A DNA stretch of 64,000 nucleotides from Streptomyces bicolor (GCF_000719285.1 NZ_JOFS01000010.1:232250-296249), one strand, 5' to 3'. Counted from the first letter of the stretch, positions 44,801 to 52,827 are shown. Made by a program: numbers and translations. The notes: generated by a model not told the origin, from the letters alone.

Positions 44801-47800
44801 TGGCCAGCGAGCGGCGCATCTCGTCCAGCAGTGCCCTCATCACCTCGGCCCGCAGTGCCGGGTCGGCGTCCCGCAGCGCCTGGTGGGTGCCCTCCCAGCG
44901 GTCCTGCTTTGCGGCGATCCAGTCCAGGTCCTCGTAGTCGATCTCCAGCAGGCCGGTCTGCTCCAGGTTGGGCATGGTGATGCGCCAGCCGCGCTCCAGG
45001 TCGAGGTAGAGCCGGAAGGCGATCACGTCCCGCAGGGTGCGGGCGGCGTTGCGGGCCAGGGACGGGGGCAGGTCGGACTCGCCGGTGTAGTCGACGGGGG
45101 AGACGGCGAGCGCGTTGGTCACCGCGGAGGCCAGCTCCTCGTGGTGCAGGCCCTCCTCACCGACGTCCAGGGCCGCCCGGTACAGGGCGCCCCGCAGCTG
45201 GGTGATCTGCACGAAGTCGTTGAAGTGGCCCGCCTGCAGGGAGGCGTCCTGACGGTTGTCGACGAACGTGAGGAGCTTGCGCGCCTCCTTGTCCAGGGAC
45301 TCCTCCGGCACCGACTTCAGCGAGCGCACGATCGACGCCGAGACCAGGGAGGTGGCCGACGAACGGCCCTCCTGGTCCAGCGTGGCCAGCTTGGCGAAGT
45401 CCCGGCCGCGCGTCTGCTCGTACGCCACACCGCAGTGCAGACAGAAGAGGAAGGGCGAGGGGATGAACGCGGCCTTCAGCTCGCCGCCTTGGCCCCCCCG
45501 GCCTTCGCGTCCGAACGGGTCGACGGTGACGGACTTCGGGACGCGGTCGCGGTACGCGCGCTTGATGACCTCCTGGCCCTTGTCGTCCAACTCGAGCCAG
45601 GATTCGGGCAGTCGGCGGTCGTCGACGGCGTACTGGACGTTGGAGGGCCACTCGCGCTCGTGGTCCACGTACAGATAGCCGTCGCCCTGCCGGCCGCCGG
45701 TCGCCGAGGTGTCGCGGCGGGCCTCGTAGCGCACCTCGCCGTCCTTCTCGGTGCGCCACACCGTCAGGTACTCCTGGCCGCACTCCCGGCAGAAGGCGAG
45801 CGGCATCAGCAACTTGCCGCCGCTGCCCGGCTGTTCGAGCTGGTAGGAACGGGTGAGGTGACGGGAGGACTTGTTCTCCAGGGTGACGTAGACGGTGTCG
45901 CCCTTGGAGAGGAACTGGTGCAGGCGGAACGCGAACAGCGGTCGTTCGTTGCGCGGGTTGAGTGCCTGTGAGCCGGCTTCCAGGGTGGCGCGGATCGCCT
46001 CCGCGCACAGCTCCTCCGCGACGCCCGACGTCTCGTGCAACTCACGCGCCGCGACCTCGATCTGCGTCGGCGGCCGGCGTACGAGGCGGCCCGTGGCGTC
46101 GTCCTCGACGAGGCCGAAGCGGTCCTCGATCCAGCGGGCCAGGGGGTCCTGCGCCAGGTCGTCGTAGGCACGCGGCGCGGGTGAGGTGAGGCGCTCGGCG
46201 GGTACGGTGGCCGGCGCCTCGCCGGTCGCCCGGACCAGGGTCTCGCCGATGACGTGCTCGGGCCGGACCGTCGTACCGAACAGCGTGCTCGCCACACCGG
46301 CGACCACCTGCCGCTGGTCCTCCAGCGTGCCCTCCGTGGACATGGTGGCCGACGTGCCGATGCACTGGAGGCTCTCCGCCTGGCAGGCCTCGCGGACACG
46401 GCGGATCAGCAGGGCGACGTCGGCGCCCTGACGGCCGCGGTAGGTGTGGAGTTCGTCGAAGACGAGGAACTCAAGGCCCCGCGCCATCTTGATGAGGCTC
46501 GCCCGGTCGGCCGGGCGGGTCAGCATCAGCTCCAGCATCACGTAGTTGGTGAGCAGGATGTCCGGCGGGTTGTCGCGGATCTCCTTGCGCTTCGCGTCGT
46601 CCTCCTGGCCCGTGTAGCGGGCGAAGGTGACCGGCTCACGGCCCGCGCCGTAGCCGTCGCGCAGGTACTTCTCCAGTTCGCGCAGCTGGCTGTTGGCGAG
46701 CGCGTTCATCGGATACACGATGATCGCCCGCACCCGCTTCGGAGCGTTCGGGCCCTCCTCGTCGCGCTGGTGCAGCACCTTGTCGACGATCGGGACGATG
46801 TAGGAGAGCGACTTGCCGGAGCCGGTGCCGGTCGTCAGGACGTACGACGCTCCCGAGGCGGCGGCATCGATGGCGTCGCGCTGGTGCCGGTGCAGGAGCA
46901 GCGGCCGGCCGTCGCAGACGGTGCCGCCCTCGGTCTTCTTCGCCTGGAAGATGCGGGTGCACTCGGGGTGCAGCACCTTCTGATGGGCGAGCTCGACCAC
47001 CGTGCCGCCGCCCTGGAAGAACGGGTTGAGCGACAGCCAGGGGTTCGGCCACTGGGACTTGTCGTCGAGGTCTTTCTCGACGTACGCCTTGATGCGTTCG
47101 TCGCGGATGACGGTGCCGCCCTCCGTGAAGGAGCGGTAGTCGCGGATCAGCGCCTGGTTGACGCCGAAGACATCCATGCCGGCGCCGGAACCGGTCACCA
47201 GGGAGGGCTGCTGCGGGGTGACGGGCGCCGGGGCCGGGGTGGCCTCGCGCAGGGGGAGCGTCGGGTCCTGCCCGCTCCAGGTGGGGACGAGGCTGGTGTC
47301 GTCCGACGGTACGGCCAGGGGGAGCAGGGAGTCCCGTACGGTCACGGCGTCGGCGGGGCGGTTCGCCGGGTCCTTGGCCAGCAGGCGGTCGACGAGACGG
47401 GCGAGCTCGGCGGGGGTCTCGCTGCGGATCGCGCGGACCGGGCTGGGCTCCTGGTGGACGTGCCGCTCGGCGAGTTCGTACGCCGACTCGCTCGTGAACG
47501 GGGGGACGCCGACCAGCATCTCGTACAGCACGCAGCCCAGGGCGTAGAGGTCGGCGGCCTGGGTCACCTGCTTGGCCTGGCACTGCTCCGGCGCCATGTA
47601 GCGGGCCGTGCCCACGCTGACGCCCGTGCTGGTCAGGCGGGTCTGGTCCGGGTCGTCGACGATGCTGCCCATACCGAAGTCGAGCACCTTGACGGTGCCG
47701 CCCCGCGTAAGCATGACGTTGGCGGGCTTCAGGTCACGGTGGACCACACCCTTCGCGTGCGCGGCGGCGAGGCCGGCGGCGATCTGCGCGCCGATGGCGG

Positions 47801-48179
47801 CGACCCACGGGATCGGGAGCTGCGGCTCCTCCTCGATGAGGTCGCGCAGCGACTCGCCGTCCAGCAATTCCATCGCGAGGTAAGGCAGATCGTCGCGGTC
47901 CGCGGCGATGCCGCCCTCGATGAGCCGGGCGAGGTTGGGGTGGTGGTCCAGGTGGCGCATGATGCCCACTTCGCGGGCGAAGCGCTCCACGGCCTTGGTG
48001 TCGCCGCCGGTGTCGATCCGGCCCCCGGTGCGGCGGCGCAGGATCGTCTTGACGGCGACGGTGCGCTCCGGCGAGCCCTCGGGAGCGCGCAGGTCCTCGG
48101 CCTGGTGGACCTCCCCCATGTTGCCCCTACCGATGACGCGCCCGATGCGGAATCTGCCGTCGACGAGCTCGTGGCTCAC
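41871..48179 (-). CDS. Ser/Thr protein kinase fused to a DEAD/DUF1998 helicase
   Basis: This 2102-residue protein starts with a PknB-type kinase: G-loop IGRGNMGEV (16-24), catalytic Lys 44 in VAVKT, HRDLKPANV (147-155), DFG 167-169 and APE 196-198. A linker (about 290-420) leads to an SF2 helicase with TTGTGSGKS 449-457 and DELH 575-578, IGTSATMS, and a downstream RSGRAGRSGQPALVTTY motif VI. CxxC pairs occur near 797 (CRECGQEY), 960 (CLHCGV) and 1660-1690. A DUF1998-type end includes ASEGFLPGYSFPRLPLAAYI and a cysteine cluster near 1909-1940. The helicase part recalls MrfA, DruE and DrmA/DrmB. It is the first gene of the operon. Confidence 0.92.
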   Translation of the reverse strand: MSHELVDGRFRIGRVIGRGNMGEVHQAEDLRAPEGSPERTVAVKTILRRRTGGRIDTGGDTKAVERFAREVGIMRHLDHHPNLARLIEGGIAADRDDLPYLAMELLDGESLRDLIEEEPQLPIPWVAAIGAQIAAGLAAAHAKGVVHRDLKPANVMLTRGGTVKVLDFGMGSIVDDPDQTRLTSTGVSVGTARYMAPEQCQAKQVTQAADLYALGCVLYEMLVGVPPFTSESAYELAERHVHQEPSPVRAIRSETPAELARLVDRLLAKDPANRPADAVTVRDSLLPLAVPSDDTSLVPTWSGQDPTLPLREATPAPAPVTPQQPSLVTGSGAGMDVFGVNQALIRDYRSFTEGGTVIRDERIKAYVEKDLDDKSQWPNPWLSLNPFFQGGGTVVELAHQKVLHPECTRIFQAKKTEGGTVCDGRPLLLHRHQRDAIDAAASGASYVLTTGTGSGKSLSYIVPIVDKVLHQRDEEGPNAPKRVRAIIVYPMNALANSQLRELEKYLRDGYGAGREPVTFARYTGQEDDAKRKEIRDNPPDILLTNYVMLELMLTRPADRASLIKMARGLEFLVFDELHTYRGRQGADVALLIRRVREACQAESLQCIGTSATMSTEGTLEDQRQVVAGVASTLFGTTVRPEHVIGETLVRATGEAPATVPAERLTSPAPRAYDDLAQDPLARWIEDRFGLVEDDATGRLVRRPPTQIEVAARELHETSGVAEELCAEAIRATLEAGSQALNPRNERPLFAFRLHQFLSKGDTVYVTLENKSSRHLTRSYQLEQPGSGGKLLMPLAFCRECGQEYLTVWRTEKDGEVRYEARRDTSATGGRQGDGYLYVDHEREWPSNVQYAVDDRRLPESWLELDDKGQEVIKRAYRDRVPKSVTVDPFGREGRGGQGGELKAAFIPSPFLFCLHCGVAYEQTRGRDFAKLATLDQEGRSSATSLVSASIVRSLKSVPEESLDKEARKLLTFVDNRQDASLQAGHFNDFVQITQLRGALYRAALDVGEEGLHHEELASAVTNALAVSPVDYTGESDLPPSLARNAARTLRDVIAFRLYLDLERGWRITMPNLEQTGLLEIDYEDLDWIAAKQDRWEGTHQALRDADPALRAEVMRALLDEMRRSLAIDVSYFRDDTFESLQRASEERLVDPWILSAADKPRVGTAYPHPSRPGMDRASLFLSARGKYGKYLKRADRTFRDLDQDDLQLIISELLKVLTKAGLVKEVEAAPQRAGRFRRTSSVTTTGYRVAAQSLVWRAGKGESGAHDPLTRTYQSGDGPRINTFFLKLYRETADALSGLYAREHTAQVSPEDREAREEAFRKAELKLLYCSPTMELGVDISSLNAVMMRNVPPTPANYAQRSGRAGRSGQPALVTTYCATGNSHDQYYFRRSERMVAGAVAPPRLDLANEDLVLSHLQGIWIAEAGLRLGRSIPEVLDVSYPDSGERPEPELHLLSDIRDAAYDDGAQRRTVAAALRVLGPLFKEFAETTWWHDDWIDDKVRTVAERFNRAFDRWRDLFRAALTDQYVQNKRRLDYSLTEGDRNRANARRREAETQLNLLMNESVDSKSVLSDFNPYRYLASEGFLPGYSFPRLPLAAYIPTIGRRRGDGDYLQRPRFLAIREFGPGSLIYHEGARYQVTRIQLPPDSSGELTTGEARRCANCGYHHEPKEREDRCGFCDETLGAATYGLLHLHTVYTTRRERISSDEEERRRAGFRLETSYRFHDHGVRKGRLNATVADATGQLAQIAYGDSATVRITNTGRVRARTDEPPGYWLDLADGRWMNDKDASEASGDSSELPIVDADGNERRRKKRVIPFVEDRRNILVVTLDEALPEPVALTLMYALERGIEAEFELEDAELSSELLPPDDGPRRRILFMEAAEGGAGVLRRLQAEDDALAKAARRALEICHFSEDGKDKGGEEHRPGRACALGCYDCLLTYGNQLDHAQINRHTVAALLVRFASAAASREARGESRSEQFRRLVAQTPADPTPVEATASELAAQGDFLGWVKACGLRLPDEKDVFLTEANAAPDFVYRLPGANVAVFVDGPSGAEESALRDADAEERLFDATWDVVRFPHGADWAAVAAAHSRYFGSPAKTN

Positions 48180-48329
48180 TGCCGCTCCTCTGCCTACTGC
48201 TCGCGTTCTCGCGGTTCCGAACCGGAACGCGCCCCCTGATCTGCTGCCCCACGGCCCATGGTGTCAGAACGGACAGTGAGGCAGCCGTTACCGTACACGA
48301 ATTGACTCAGACCTTACAGGTTTACGTTT

Positions 48330-48344
48330 GTTGACGTCGTCAAC
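48330..48344. promoter_or_regulatory. Palindrome overlapping a possible promoter of the 22-kb operon
   Basis: GTTGACG and CGTCAAC flank a single T, a perfect inverted repeat 151 bases upstream of the kinase-helicase start. On the minus strand it contains TTGACG (48343-48338), a -35-like hexamer, followed by an unusually AT-rich stretch to about 48310 that could hold the -10 element. A repressor bound here would cover the -35. No clear -10 is identifiable. Confidence 0.4.
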
Positions 48345-48939
48345 GTGGTCTCGTTGTGAGCGGAGTGGATGGCATGCACGATCGAACTGCCGGCGGAGCG
48401 ACTGTGCCCGGCTTGAGGCGGGCCGCCGTGAAGGTGTCGTGCCCGAGTCGGTCTTTGTGTGGATCCTGCAGCCCGTGAGGCTTGGCCAGACCGAGTGGGG
48501 TCGGCTGCGATACAAGTCGGCCTGGTTGGGCCTGCATGAGCAGGGCGTGCGTGTGCATGAAGACGCAGACCCTCCGGATGTGGGAAAGGTTGCACATATT
48601 GGTGAGGGAAACGTGCGCCTCGGTGCTGGCGTGGTGCAAGCGTTGCTGCCGCGCTACGTGGACACCGACGGATACGTGACCTCCAGAGCGGTGGACGGCG
48701 TCGCCCGGCTGGCGGGACTCGGCACACGGCAGATGGCTGCGTTGAAGGCTCGGGCTGCCCTGATCGCGGCGCTTGCCGTACGGAGGAGGATCGCTTTCTG
48801 TTGTCCTGGGAAACCGTTCCTGAGGTCGAAGTTGAGGTTGGTCTCGCGTACTGCTGCGCCGCGGCACGGATCGCGTGGGGCGGGAGCCCGACGCCGTGGA
48901 ATCGAGCAGACTGCCGCCTGGTGATGTGAGGATCACGGC
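48345..48939 (+). other. Unassigned stretch with one open plus-strand frame
   Basis: A plus-strand frame is open through about 48328-48924. Its middle reads like protein (LRYKSAWLGLHEQGVRVHED, then ALLPRYVDTDGYVTSRAVDG), but it has no convincing start signal and no family I recognise, and its end degenerates into arginine-rich sequence. Opposite-strand frames are equally long and less protein-like. It may be a remnant that belonged with the sigma-factor debris that follows. Confidence 0.3.
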
Positions 48940-49170
48940 TCACGTGGGCCATCGCGGACGAGGGTGCGCTCATCCGGATTCCGGTTCGCATGCACGAGCA
49001 GAGGTCCAAGATGATGGCTGCGGAACGCGCCCTTGCCGCGCAGGGGCGTCCTGCGACGGCCGTCGACGCGGCGGTGCAGCGCGGCATGGGGAATAGACGG
49101 TGGAGGAGGTCACGGACTCTAGGTGTCTTGTCGGGTTCGTGTCCGACGATCGAGTCTCGGATCTGGACGA
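48940..49170 (+). pseudogene. Remnant of a sigma-70-family sigma factor gene
   Basis: From 48945 a frame reads WAIADEGALIRIPVRMHEQR, then a helix ending AALAAQG-like sequence. This matches the region 2.4/3.0 junction of group 1-3 sigma factors (usually AIADEGALIRIPVHM). At about 49098 the frame shifts by one and continues VEEVTDSRCLVGFVSDDR then VSDLDES, like the region 3.1-3.2 segment. Regions 2.1-2.3 and 4 are missing and there is no start. It is a decayed fragment. Confidence 0.5.
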
Positions 49171-49246
49171 ATCACGGTGCTTTGGCGCTTCTCCCCTGCG
49201 TATAGCCCGACTCCTCTGCCAGTCTCCATTCCGCACCGGTGCCTGC

Positions 49247-51007
49247 CTAGTCGGTGGTGACGACGAAGCTGGTTTGTGCGTCCGAGACAAACAGGGATCC
49301 GAAGTCGCCAGTGGCGAGATAGGTGCCAGTCGGGGCCTTCCGCGCTTCGCTGCAGGAGGTGTTGCGGTGAAGGTTCCACCGGTAGGTGACGGTGGCTGGG
49401 GTGCTGGCTGATACGGAGAGCCATCGGTCCGGGGTCTCGGTGGAGCAGGACGCGGAGCTCCAGAGTGGCTTGTCCTCGTCGGCGCGTGTGATCGTGAGAG
49501 TGACCAGCTTGGGTGTGGCGTTGATCCTGCAGGTGGTTGTGCTCTTGATCTTGAAAATGAGGACGGGGGTGTCCGTCGAGTCGTAGCTGTTGCGCTCCGA
49601 CCTCAATTGAAGCGTCACGGGTTCCAACGAGTCCGAGTCCGTGCAGCGGGGCAGGCGCATGATGGCCGCCGTGTTCACGCTCTGATTGCCCAGATCGGGC
49701 ACTGTGTCCCGGCGTGGGGGCGGGGTGGTGTGCTGGCTGCTGATCTGCGCTGATGCCGATGGGCCGGAGGAGTTGTCGGTTCGCTGGTTTCCGTCGGGCC
49801 TGGATGCCCAGAGTGCGTAGCCGGTCCCGGTGATGACGGCTGCTCCAGTGGAGATCAACACGGCGATCCGTGCCCAGCGGGCGGGACGGTTCAGGCCGCG
49901 CATCGCGCGGTCCAGCTTCTTGTTGCTCCGCTTCAGGTCTCGAAGGACTCGACTGGGGGAGGGGTCCCCGCCGGCCCGGACCGGTGCGCTGTCCAGGGCG
50001 GTGTCTTTGTGCGAGACGGCGGCTGTGCTCGTTGCGGTGGGCCTCGTCGGCCCGCCCGGCGGGCGGCTGCCTTGACCGGGCGAACGTCGGATGCGGTGGG
50101 GCGGCTGCGTCGGTACAGGCACTCCGACGTTCATGGCCGTGCCCTCGTAGGTGGTCTTTCCGGTCCGCTCGCGGGTGAAGAGGGGTTGACGGGCTGGGCC
50201 CGGCAGCGCGCTGGGCGGGGGTAGGAAGGCGAAGCTGTCCAGGGCGATGTCTGTGATGATTCGTAGGGTCTGGGGCTGCCCGTGCTTGCGGTACGCGCGG
50301 TGCAGCCGGGTCATCCGTTCCTGCACGGCGTCCTTGAACTCCGCCAGGGTGAGCGCCGCGCTGCCATGGTGGGCTGTGATGACGTCCGACACCGACCGGG
50401 AGAAGAGGCTGAACGACTCGCCGGGCCGGATACCGGCGACGTAGTCGACCAGCGCATCGTGAGTGCGGACGAACAATGCGAGCTGTGCTGGTGAGCAGGC
50501 ATAGACGTAAGCCACTTTGCGCCGCAGCGCGGCGTCGACCTTGTGCTTGCTCCACTGCCTGACACTTGCGACTCCCATCGACTCCTGCTCGACTCCCTCT
50601 CGGCAAGCATCGATCAGGAAGACGACGTGCCGGGCGGGAGTCTCATCCAGATGCTCGCGCCAATCGATGGCCACGCACCCCGATTCGAAAGGATGCGTGT
50701 CCTCGTCGATGTCCTCCGGCACGAGGTAGTCCTGGCCCTTGGCGTGCACCCCGTGTCCGCTGAGAAGGATGAACAGCGTGTCGTTTTCACGCGCACGTCT
50801 GAGAAAGCCGGTCACGCGGGCGTTCACATAATTGGCCGAGACCTGCTTACCGCCTTCCCGCCCGGCCAGGACCTGGACATCGTCGAAGCCGCCGCCACGG
50901 AGTGCCGCGCCGAGGCGGGCAAGATCACCAGGGATGAAGGGCAGCGCCGGCACACCGCGCATCTCGTAGTCGCTGGCACCGATGAGTAACGCTCTGTACT
51001 GCGCCAT
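49247..51007 (-). CDS. Caspase-like (peptidase C14) membrane-anchored protein with TTA codon
   Basis: This 586-residue protein has an N-terminal caspase/metacaspase fold with the catalytic dyad: His 85 in LLSGHGVHAKG and Cys 135 in FLIDACREG. A proline/threonine-rich linker (about 262-370) leads to one membrane helix (IAVLISTGAAVITGTGYALW, 381-400), then an outer domain of about 180 residues rich in Thr/Ser with several cysteines. Codon 7 is TTA (50987-50989), normally read by the bldA tRNA in Streptomyces, so translation may be confined to late growth. The Pepco-like gene lies 10 bases upstream in the same operon. Such proteases can act as death effectors in conflict systems; its target is unknown. 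Confidence 0.88.
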   Translation of the reverse strand: MAQYRALLIGASDYEMRGVPALPFIPGDLARLGAALRGGGFDDVQVLAGREGGKQVSANYVNARVTGFLRRARENDTLFILLSGHGVHAKGQDYLVPEDIDEDTHPFESGCVAIDWREHLDETPARHVVFLIDACREGVEQESMGVASVRQWSKHKVDAALRRKVAYVYACSPAQLALFVRTHDALVDYVAGIRPGESFSLFSRSVSDVITAHHGSAALTLAEFKDAVQERMTRLHRAYRKHGQPQTLRIITDIALDSFAFLPPPSALPGPARQPLFTRERTGKTTYEGTAMNVGVPVPTQPPHRIRRSPGQGSRPPGGPTRPTATSTAAVSHKDTALDSAPVRAGGDPSPSRVLRDLKRSNKKLDRAMRGLNRPARWARIAVLISTGAAVITGTGYALWASRPDGNQRTDNSSGPSASAQISSQHTTPPPRRDTVPDLGNQSVNTAAIMRLPRCTDSDSLEPVTLQLRSERNSYDSTDTPVLIFKIKSTTTCRINATPKLVTLTITRADEDKPLWSSASCSTETPDRWLSVSASTPATVTYRWNLHRNTSCSEARKAPTGTYLATGDFGSLFVSDAQTSFVVTTD

Positions 51008-51017
51008 GACAGGCCGG

Positions 51018-51356
51018 TCAGTGCTTGAAGACCAGCACGATGCCGTGGCTGCGTTGCACCTGCGCGCTGCCTATGAACTGGACGCCGCCGTTCGCGGTCA
51101 CCTGGAAGGAAAGGTGTGCCTCCCGCAGCGGCAGAGGCCCTCCGCGCGCGGCAGCCTCGGTGAAGACTTGCTGCAAGGCGTCCACGGCTTCAGCGAGGTT
51201 CTTGCGCAACGGCCCCAGGGGCACGCTCCTCAGCCGTACCTGCCCGTCTCCTCCTCCGAACAGGCCCATGGAGTCGCTTTCTTCGTCGAGTTCAGCATCA
51301 CACGACACCCAGAACGGCAGCGCTGGAACATCGGACGGTTCGCCGGCAGAGCTCAC
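51018..51356 (-). CDS. Pepco-like (peptidase co-occurring) small protein
   Basis: This 112-residue protein's second half is typical of the Pepco/trypco-like domains that sit beside caspase or trypsin genes in actinobacteria: VPLGPLRKNLAEAVDALQQV, then HLSFQVTANGGVQFIGSAQV and a final IVLVFKH strand. GTG 51356 follows AAGGGGG. The frame is open further upstream but that sequence is not family-like. It precedes the caspase-like gene by 10 bases. Pepco proteins are proposed to link a sensor to the peptidase. Confidence 0.75.
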   Translation of the reverse strand: MSSAGEPSDVPALPFWVSCDAELDEESDSMGLFGGGDGQVRLRSVPLGPLRKNLAEAVDALQQVFTEAAARGGPLPLREAHLSFQVTANGGVQFIGSAQVQRSHGIVLVFKH

Positions 51357-51411
51357 GGATCCCCCTTGGTCAGTAACGGCTTGCCAACTGTACGGAGTAC
51401 TCGGCTGGCGT

Positions 51412-51432
51412 GTGGCCCAGGCCACAAAAAAA
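51412..51432. terminator. Hairpin with A/T tract at the end of the mce operon
   Basis: GTGGCC (51412-51417) and GGCCAC (51420-51425) form a tight stem, and AAAAAAA follows on the plus strand. Read on the minus strand, the T-tract comes before the stem, so this is not a classical terminator for the mce operon. It lies between the last Mce-associated gene and the Pepco-like gene and may only separate the two units. Confidence 0.3.
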
Positions 51433-51516
51433 GAGGGTCTCTACATGCGGGTAGCCAGGCCTTCTCCGCGGGGCCGGGCTGCCGGGCGTGGTTGCTGCCG
51501 GTTGGCCAGGGCTTCG

Positions 51517-52299
51517 TCAGAGCGCGTCCAACGCACTCACCTTCCAGCCCTCCTCCGTATCGCTCATCGTGACCCGCACCCGGTTCAAATCCACCCGCGC
51601 CCCCGAAACCTGCGTGCTCTCGGTGACCTGGTTGACGAACAGCAGCACCACGACCTTGTCCGGGGAAGCCGAGACGACGGAAGCTGCCGGAGCGCCGCCG
51701 GAGGAAGGGGCGGCGACCGTTGCCTTCACCACGCCCCGGTATTTCTTGGCCGTCGGGCCGACCACCGTCTTTGTGGTCTTGCCGTACTCGTCGCGGAAGT
51801 CGCCGGTCAGGTGGGTGCGGGCTGCGGCGAAGTCCTTGTCCAGGCGGCGGTAGTCGTACGACAGGACGATCGGGGCCGCCTTCTGTGCCGCCGCGACCGC
51901 CTCGGTGCGGGCGGTTTCCGTTCGTCGGGCGTCCCAGTACTGCCAGCCCAGTACGGCGGCCGCCACCAGGCCCGCCACGAGCAGGACGCCCACCAGCGCC
52001 GTGAGCAGACCTCGGCGGCCAGGTGTCCTCCGCTTGCTACCCCCCTCCGGCGCATCCTCCTCCTCGAACGCCTCCGGTGACGGCTCCGGTGGGTCCTGCC
52101 AGCCGTTCTTCGGGGCGTCGATCAGTACGGTGCGGCCGGCGAGCGGGCGCTCGGCACTGGCACGGGAGCCGGACTCCTCCTCGGTTGCCGTCACGGAAGC
52201 GGTGCCGCGTTCCGCGCGCTTGGCTGCTGCGCGAGCCGCCGCTGTCAGCGTGCGGCGGGTGCTCGTGCCGGGGGCGCCGGCGGTCGTCGTCTTCGGCAT
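51517..52299 (-). CDS. Mce-associated membrane protein 2
   Basis: This 260-residue protein has a long charged cytoplasmic N-terminus (about 1-95), one membrane helix (LLTALVGVLLVAGLVAAAVL), and an outer domain of the Mce-associated type (YDYRRLDKDFAAARTHLTGD, TMSDTEEGWKVSALDAL). Mce-associated proteins help assemble or stabilise Mce lipid importers. ATG 52299 follows GAGGAG with seven-base spacing. It is the last gene of the mce operon, 27 bases after its paralogue. Confidence 0.88.
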   Translation of the reverse strand: MPKTTTAGAPGTSTRRTLTAAARAAAKRAERGTASVTATEEESGSRASAERPLAGRTVLIDAPKNGWQDPPEPSPEAFEEEDAPEGGSKRRTPGRRGLLTALVGVLLVAGLVAAAVLGWQYWDARRTETARTEAVAAAQKAAPIVLSYDYRRLDKDFAAARTHLTGDFRDEYGKTTKTVVGPTAKKYRGVVKATVAAPSSGGAPAASVVSASPDKVVVLLFVNQVTESTQVSGARVDLNRVRVTMSDTEEGWKVSALDAL

Positions 52300-52326
52300 G
52301 GTCGTACTCCTCAGTGGTGGTGCTTG

Positions 52327-52827
52327 TCAGCCGACGAATTCGACGTTCGACGTCAGCCAGCGGCCGTCCCGGTGGACCAGGTCCAGTTGCAGGCGGTACG
52401 TGCGCGCCTCCCCCTGCGGCACCGCCGTGTTGGTCACCTTGCTGTCGGCGACCACCAGGACGCGGGCTGAGTTGTCGTCGGAGCGGACGATGCCCGCCTC
52501 CAGGACCTGGCCTTCCGAGACGGACTTGTTCTGGTCGACCAGGTCCGTCAACTGCTTCGTCTGGGCCGCGAACTGCTTCTTGAAGTCGCCGGTCGCGCCT
52601 GCCAGGACGTTCGCGCTGTCGCGGTCGTAGTGGCGGTAGTCGAGGGATGTGAAGTTCAGGGCTGACTGGCGGGCCGCGGCCAGGATGTCCTGGCGGCGCT
52701 GGTCCGCCTCGCGGTGGCCGTACAGGCCCAGGGTCAGCCAGATCGACAGTGCGGTGGTCAGGATCGTCGCCGCGATCAGTCCCGCCGTCATTGCCCTCGA
52801 GGTCGTCACGGTCATCACGCTCCTCAT
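52327..52827 (-). CDS. Mce-associated membrane protein 1
   Basis: This 166-residue protein has an N-terminal membrane helix (AGLIAATILTTALSIWLTLG) and the outer domain LNFTSLDYRHYDRDSANVLA followed by TGDFKKQFAAQTKQLTDLVD and a final VHRDGRWLTSNVEFVG. It has the same layout as the next gene without the long cytoplasmic tail. ATG 52827 overlaps the mceF stop by four bases. ATG 52815, with AGGAG just before it, is an alternative. Confidence 0.87.
   Translation of the reverse strand: MRSVMTVTTSRAMTAGLIAATILTTALSIWLTLGLYGHREADQRRQDILAAARQSALNFTSLDYRHYDRDSANVLAGATGDFKKQFAAQTKQLTDLVDQNKSVSEGQVLEAGIVRSDDNSARVLVVADSKVTNTAVPQGEARTYRLQLDLVHRDGRWLTSNVEFVG

Noticed and set aside
34814..48179. Canonical DISARM or BREX locus
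   Set aside because: DrmD-like and DrmMI-like genes are present, but separate DrmA, DrmB and the PLD nuclease DrmC are not. PglZ, BrxA, BrxB and BrxC are also absent. The kinase fusion and chaperone genes do not fit either system.
48314..49087. A 257-codon minus-strand frame
   Set aside because: Its sequence is His/Arg/Pro-rich without motifs, and the plus strand carries sigma-factor-like fragments in the same place.
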